Part shown: positions 59,191 to 64,000 of the stretch, piece by piece | Numbering within the stretch: the first letter of the stretch is position 1 | How the letters are laid out: every line of letters starts with the position of its first letter | DNA from: Peribolospora baueri | Taxonomy: Eukaryota; Basidiomycota; Peribolosporomycetes; Peribolosporales; Peribolosporaceae | Length of the DNA stretch: 64,000 bases | NCBI GenBank assembly: GCA_029717555.1 | Contig: JAMDHS010000038.1 | Location: 1-64,000 of the forward strand | Direction of reading: 5' to 3' | Made by a program: the position numbers and the translations under genes | Notes under the pieces: model-generated | The model's database searches: none | Told to the model about the DNA's origin: nothing | Seen by the model: only the letters and a program-made list of their open reading frames with translations

Positions 59191-60518
59191 TTACAATGAT
59201 GAACTTACATCCCCACTGAATGGAAAGGCCAACTGTCGCGGTAACCCGCGTCTCCCTATTGCTCTCTCCTCATTGGTCGGACGGATGCACGAGGGGGCAA
59301 GAGGGGGCAAGGTGCATGTGATCATCCGATCCGACCAATGAGGAGAGAGCAATAGGGAGACCAGGTTACCGCGACAGCCCCCAGTTAAAAAGAAAAACAG
59401 AAAAGAAAAATGGGGGAAGCGGAGGGAGAAAAAGAAAATGAAAGGAAAGAGCAGGAAGAATGAGGATAGAAAGTGGATGACGGCGGCGTGCCTGCGTGCG
59501 GTGTCGCCGGTGCGTCTACTACCTCCAGTCAGAGGGAGTTCTTGAGCATAGTGACGCTCGTACCCAGCATCGCGGTGATCGGACGGGGGGTATTGGTGTC
59601 CGTTTTTCCACCATTCTTGATCATAGCGATGCTCAGATGCCAGCGGAGCGAAGTAGGAGCTATGGTGAACCGATGGAGGATGTTCGGCGGATGGGGTGTG
59701 TGCGGAGTTATCGTACGGATACGCGTGGGGCTGCCCGGGCGAAACGCGTGGCTGTTCAGGCGAGGGCTGGTGCGCGTAGACGCTTTGCGGTTGAACTGGG
59801 ACAAACGGTGGAACCGGAGCCTGCGAGGGTGCGTTGCCTTGAGTCACGAGGGGTTGAACGCGTGTCGTGTTGATTAGGGCGAGCATGGCCGCATTTGTGG
59901 CTTTCATTTCCTCGAGAAGCTTGGCGAAAGGATCATCTTCGGCGGTGTTCTCGGTCCGATTGTCCTGCGGCGAATCGGTGGAGGATTCGTCGCAAAGATG
60001 CTGACAACCTGCCGCGGTGGATGACGGAGGTGTCTTCATTAACGAGGTGTTCGCCGTCGGCGCCGACGGCGGAGAGGTTAGCGGCGAATCGGTAGGCTTC
60101 GCTGGTGAGTGAGCAGGGTCATGTTGCGCTTCATCCTGGCGTTCTTGTTGCGCCGACACATCGAACCTCTAGGCGGGGAATTCGTCGGTCACCAGTCCGG
60201 GTCGAGCATTATCAAACTCGCGGATGTACCCAAGACGCTGTGCGCGATGAACCTTGATGAGGCGGCGCCCAAGGTTCGAATATTGGATGGTCGAGGTTGT
60301 TTTGTTGAAAGTGCCATATGACGCGGTGGCAAATCACGAGCCTCATCGATCCTGATGGAGGGAACAAAGTAATAGTCCTGTCCCTCCAGGAGCTTCCTGG
60401 TGCTGAATTGCACAGGGACAGTGCAATGTTGATGAAGTCGGACGACCACGGTGCGATCGGATTTGACAATCACCTTGCCGACGTGATCTCCGGGCAGTCG
60501 ACTAAATGTTTCCGGCAT
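59191..60518 (-). CDS. Uncertain minus-strand gene, Pro/Ser/Gln-rich product
   Basis: Two minus-strand open frames with non-shadow composition. The upstream frame (ATG at 60516-60518) begins MPETFSRLPGDHVGKVIVKS and continues VVVRLHQHCTVPVQFSTRKL and FVPSIRIDEARDLPPRHMAL. A second frame (to about 59470) reads SAQQERQDEAQHD, then AEDDPFAKLLEEMKATNAAM, a possible short helix, and a Pro/Gln/His/Tyr-rich segment with EWWKNGHQYPPSDHRD. A splice could join them, but the best candidate intron would be only 26 nt, so the model is weak. I recognise no family; a gag-like origin of the second frame is conceivable (acidic coil followed by a Pro/Gln-rich segment) but no knuckle or polymerase is seen. Confidence 0.3.
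59233..59377. repeat. 145-bp near-perfect palindrome (foldback structure)
   Basis: CTGTCGCGGTAACC at 59233 is mirrored by GGTTACCGCGACAG ending at 59377. The two ~55-bp arms (59233-59287 and 59323-59377) share TCTCCCTATTGCTCTCTCCT and TCATTGGTCGG on opposite strands with only a few mismatches. The loop contains two copies of GAGGGGGCAA. Inside the terminal C/G pair the sequence starts with TG and ends with CA. No flanking target-site duplication is obvious. The single-stranded form would make a long hairpin. Confidence 0.85.
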
Positions 60519-61229
60519 CGAGGGTCGTGTGGGTGTCGGGAAAAGGCTCCGACGAGGTAGGTCGACTCTGAGGGGCTGTCGGACGGGGATGATGAGGGCA
60601 CCCGTAACAGGAAAGGTTCGTTGACGTCGGTGAGAAGGCGAGCCGTCCTCGATTGATGAAGGAACCAACGGTGGAGAGACTGAGAAGTCGCCGACGACGG
60701 TGGATCAACTCGAGAGGACCCGGAGGGACAGAGGAGGAAAGAACCCTTGACTTGCGTGGTCACAAGAGGCGGAGGTCGAAGATCGGTGCCCGAAGAGAGG
60801 TACCTAGGAAGAAGGGGGTTGCTGACAGGCGGATAGAAGGAGGTCGCCCTTGACTTGTCGAAGACGAGAGGTGAAAGTCGGATAGAGGTCGGTCGTTGGA
60901 CCCAACGCCTTTCTGATCAGATGACTACCTCGCTTGATCAGGTTTTATGAGACGGTCGGGAGCGGCGAGTGCCATGTGAAGGAGATCAGCCGGGTTTAAC
61001 AGCGGCAATGGGATCCAGTGCAGACGTTGCCCTGCACGCAGAAGCAAAGTGAACGGGGGTAAGGTGCGAAGAGAGGTGACACTGTACTCACTGTGCGCCG
61101 ATGGCCACCCTCTTTCGTCGATACCACCCTCGTACGATCGCAGCACGTGCGTTCCATTCAGACCGCGTCGGTCATCTTCTCGCGTTCGCCGCTCCGTCGT
61201 CCCACTTCCCCCTTCCATCCCATACCATC
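60519..61229. promoter_or_regulatory. Region upstream of the RNA cap methyltransferase gene
   Basis: Includes an in-frame upstream ATG at 61101 for the following gene and possible 5' leader. Minus-strand open frames here continue the uncertain gene upstream of 60518, but without a recognisable product. Confidence 0.35.
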
Positions 61230-62991
61230 ATGCCAGACCCCGTCCCAATTCACGGCAACTTTCGCGGGTACTACTCCAAGCGCAGCGCCGCTGGTAGAGA
61301 CCCGAGGCTGTTGGACGAAAGGGTAGAGATGGTATTGCGGTACCTCTTGACCCGAGCGGCGCGAGGAGAGGAGGCAGAACCTGCGGTGGAGCACTTTGCA
61401 GGTGGATTAAAAGGAGAGGAGGTTGCGGAAGAGACGACATCGGCCTGTAAGGAAAGAAGGGGGAGAAAACGGCGTAGGATCAAACAAAGGGACGAGGGAA
61501 CGACTGCACCCGCCGAGGATCTTCATCCTACATCTGTGCCTGGCCTTGCCCGCACCCGCTCCAGCAAGGAGCGTCTTCGAGAGATTGGAAGAGGGATGCG
61601 AATCCTCGATGTCGGCTGCAACTCGGGTAAGGTTACCGTCGAGATAGGTGAGCCATTTCTGTTTCCTCTGGCCCTGTTTGGGCAATGTCTTCGGGGATGA
61701 ATGCGCGCTATTCGATCCGACTGGCCCGTCAGACTTTGTCCAAATGCTTAACTCAATCCACTCTTCATCACTCGTCTCCATTCGACTCACAGCCCGCACT
61801 CTCAGCCCAGCACACGTCCTTGGCGTCGACATTGATCCCGAACTGATTCGGTTTGCGCACAACCATCTCCGACTCGTCTGGTCGCGCATGAAGCCGGCTC
61901 AAGCTTCATGTTTCGTTTCCGTGACACAGGGTGAAGCGACGGTTGGGGACGAGCGTGGAGGGCGGCGAGAGTCGGGATATCAAGAGAAAGAAGAGACGAA
62001 GAGGGGGCGGCGGAAACGCAAGAGTTCGTCAAGCCGCCGAGGAGGAGAGGAAAAGCCAGAAGACGGCATAAACAGATCTCCGGAGCGGGACACGGCCGCA
62101 GAGGATTACAGAATCGACATGATATCCCTCTATTTTGCGGACGCCGAATACTTCCCGCTCTCGATGCCACGCATGTTCGGTCACCTCCCCTTGCCGTTCA
62201 AACCGCCCCAGCCTCAACTCAGGTCGGAGAAGACAGTCCAACGCTTTTCAGGCGGACAAGCCCATGGCGGAACGACGATGGCGGAGACGACGGCCGCATT
62301 TCCATACAACGTGTCTTTCAAAGCCGCTGATTGGGTCGAGCAACGTCTTCCGGAAGATGACCAGGGATATGACATCGTTCTCGGGTGCGCATCAAGCATC
62401 TGGCCGCTGCCTTTGACTCGGCCGGTCTGCTTGGTATCCGTGGCTTGCTGATATCCTTGCTGACCTTACATCCTTCACGCTCTCTCCCCCACCTGTCACC
62501 AGCCTTTCGCTCACCAAATGGATTCATCTCAATGGACTGGACCAGGGCCTGAAGAGATTTTTCCAGTGCGTTTTCAACGTGCTCAGACCGGGCGGGTTGT
62601 TCATCTTGGAGAGGCAGGAGTGGGCCAGTTATGGACAGGCAAGAAGGATTAGTGCAGTGAGTTTGACGGTGAAGAGCAAAGGATGAACGCGCGTACGCAC
62701 GGGTAATTTACATTGCCGATCCTTTCACACTCGGCCCTCAGGATCTTCGCCGGAACTACGACCGCCTCGAACTACGCCCGGACGACTTCGATCGTACATT
62801 GATCGACGAAGTCGGCTTCTCGGGTTGGGAAAGATTGGGCACTATACCGGGAAGAGGTGGGTTCAGCGGTAGAGACGTCTGTCTGTGGCTCATGACGGTC
62901 GCGTCTGACGTATGGCTTCCGTTTGGCTTTGGCTTGCCCAGGCTTTCGTCGCCCACTAGACGTCTTCATTAAAGGTGCTGAGAAGAATTAA
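61230..62991 (+). CDS. Bin3/MePCE-type RNA 5'-gamma-phosphate methyltransferase
   Basis: A SAM-dependent enzyme of the Bin3/MePCE family, which caps Pol III transcripts (7SK, U6 in other organisms) by methylating the 5' gamma-phosphate. The model is join(61230..61647, 61811..62384, 62503..62656, 62742..62856, 62942..62991), 436 residues. Hallmarks: the N-terminal HGNFRGYYSKR motif diagnostic of the family, motif I ILDVGCNSGKVTVEIA, HVLGVDIDPELIRFAHNHL, VSFKAADWVEQ, LSLTKWIHLNGLDQGLKRFF, LRPGGLFILERQEWASY, and the C-terminal GFRRPLDVFIKGAEKN-stop. Lys/Arg- and Glu-rich inserts separate HGNF from motif I and follow motif II (RRKRKSSSSRRGG, nuclear-signal-like). The start was set at ATG 61230 (MPDPVPIHGNF); an in-frame ATG at 61101 would add 43 residues. 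Confidence 0.9.
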
Positions 62992-63671
62992 ATTGGCCTA
63001 GCTATTCTCCGAGCCAGTGGGCGACACTGCCGTTCGGATGATCCACCATGGCTTTGTCGATCGAAATGATGGACACGGGGGCTGCTCATAGACGGGAATT
63101 TGAGGTGCAGGGTCCGATGAATGGAGACAGTGAAGGTTCGCACCCCTTCTCCTCCACCGGCACCCTTGCCAGCCGAACCGCCATCCGCCTCCGCGATGGG
63201 AGCGCGCGCCATCGCTATAAACAGATTCGAGTACAAATGCAGCAGGGTAGTACGGACTTTAGACATTGTTCTGTTGCGCTCCAGACGCCGTGCGGAGCGC
63301 GATCGTGGTCTTTCGGTTGGGACGGTACCTCGAGCACCACGCGAGTACTGCCCGGATCTTCGTCGGCACGTATGCTTACCTTATCCGCCCCGCTTCGCAG
63401 TGCGCAGCGCGCTGTTCAACAATACGATGCGATGGCGAAGCGATGCGATGGTCCCGTCCGCCTCTCAGTCTCGAACAAAGCTTTCTAAGGCGGGGAAGAC
63501 ATCTGTGCACGGAAGGCCCATGAGACGTCATTGACCACGTAGACGAGACCTTCCTTCACGCTCACGAAGTCACATTATCAACTCCATCGACCATGTGACT
63601 GCTTATCTGGTAATGCGAGTCCGTGCACGTGATACCACTTCTAGGTTCATAGTCGTCGAGGTTTGGCTCGA
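62992..63671. other. Intergenic region with an unsupported open frame
   Basis: Lies between the RNA methyltransferase stop and the last gene. A 137-codon + strand frame at 63121-63534 begins METVKVRTPSPPPAPLPAEP and includes MGARAIAINRFEYKCSR, but the rest is arginine-rich and has no recognisable domain, so it is not called as a gene. A CACGTG core at 63626-63631 lies 40 bases before the next start and may be an E-box-type promoter site. Confidence 0.35.
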
Positions 63672-64000
63672 ATGACGCAGCACCTTCAACCTTTAACCTG
63701 CCTAGAGAACGACGACAACGACGACGGTCACGGCAACAAGAGCGAAATCAGACCAATGACGCCCTACCAAGCCCTTCTTGCCCGCGTCCCTTCTGCAAAG
63801 CTTGACCCCGTCACCGGCGAGCCTCATCTCCCCATCCTCTTCCCTCCCCGACAAGCCTCAGCAGGGCGCATTGAGGCTGACGCCATGGAGAGAGGGCGAT
63901 GGTGTTGGTGAGCGGACGGTAGAAAGAAGGCCTTCTGGACGCCATGGCGGACGGCGACGCTGACCGACAGTCCTTCGTCCTTCGTCCTTTCTCCTAGCCA
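63672..64000 (+). CDS. 5' end of a gene cut by the window edge
   Basis: The first exon starts at ATG 63672 (MTQHLQPLTCLEND) and runs for about 78 codons to a GTGAGC donor at about 63907. The product begins with an acidic DDNDDGHGNK stretch, then MTPYQALLARVPSAKLDP and VTGEPHLPILFPPRQ. The rest of the gene lies outside the window or in the intron and exons to the right. I cannot assign a family from this piece. Confidence 0.45.

Noticed and set aside
60270-60300. GGTTCGAAT box resembling a tRNA T-arm
   Set aside because: No acceptor stem, D-arm or anticodon arm can be folded around it. No other tRNA was found in the window.
63121-63534. 137-codon plus-strand frame
   Set aside because: Only its first ~40 codons look protein-like; the rest is Arg-rich with no domain, and no splice partner was found.

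Overview
The window reads as nuclear DNA of a GC-rich basidiomycete fungus. The evidence is intron-dense genes with GTGAGT-type donors, a dispersed single 5S rRNA gene of the basidiomycete type, and fungal orthologues throughout (kynurenine aminotransferase, Kic1/GCK-III kinase, Oac1-type carrier, fungal guanine deaminase). The intron density (17 exons each in the importin and the aminopeptidase) suggests Pucciniomycotina, perhaps a Rhodotorula-like yeast; that placement is inference. Gene models were built by hand: splice sites were chosen so that frames close exactly and conserved protein motifs are restored.

Layout. 1-5.4 kb: long promoter region, then a single-pass membrane protein with a very long disordered tail (+). 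5.9-8.4 kb: kynurenine aminotransferase (-). 8.7-11.0 kb: DHHC palmitoyltransferase (+). 11.6-16.1 kb: importin-13-like karyopherin (+). 16.65 kb: 5S rRNA. 17.6-21.5 kb: large disordered protein (-). 21.5-25.7 kb: 4.2 kb without a gene. 25.7-28.2 kb: second single-pass membrane protein (+). 28.9-32.4 kb: guanine deaminase (-). 34.6-37.4 kb: GCK-III kinase (-). 39.3-41.0 kb: mitochondrial Oac1-type carrier (+). 42.1-44.2 kb: a repeat-rich island with retroelement gag remnants in opposite orientations, a 5S fragment and a broken multi-pass membrane protein gene. 45.4-47.4 kb: C2H2 transcription factor (-). 47.4-51.9 kb: long repeat-bearing non-coding stretch. 51.9-55.8 kb: aminopeptidase P (+). 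56.7-58.8 kb: LaeA-like SAM methyltransferase (+). 59.2-60.5 kb: uncertain minus-strand ORFs and a 145-bp palindrome. 61.2-63.0 kb: Bin3/MePCE RNA cap methyltransferase (+). 63.7 kb to the end: first exon of a gene cut by the window edge.

The genes are housekeeping functions (NAD/tryptophan metabolism, protein lipidation, nuclear transport, purine salvage, morphogenesis signalling, mitochondrial transport, peptide turnover, small-RNA capping) and do not form a pathway cluster. I did not find a new defence or biosynthetic system. The most unusual signal is gene architecture: microexons of 6, 7 and 16 nt, a kinase whose first exon contributes only its ATG, a probable 4-nt first coding exon, introns of only 32 nt, GTTCGT donors and a GC-AG intron. 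The other notable items are the retroelement/5S island and the palindrome.
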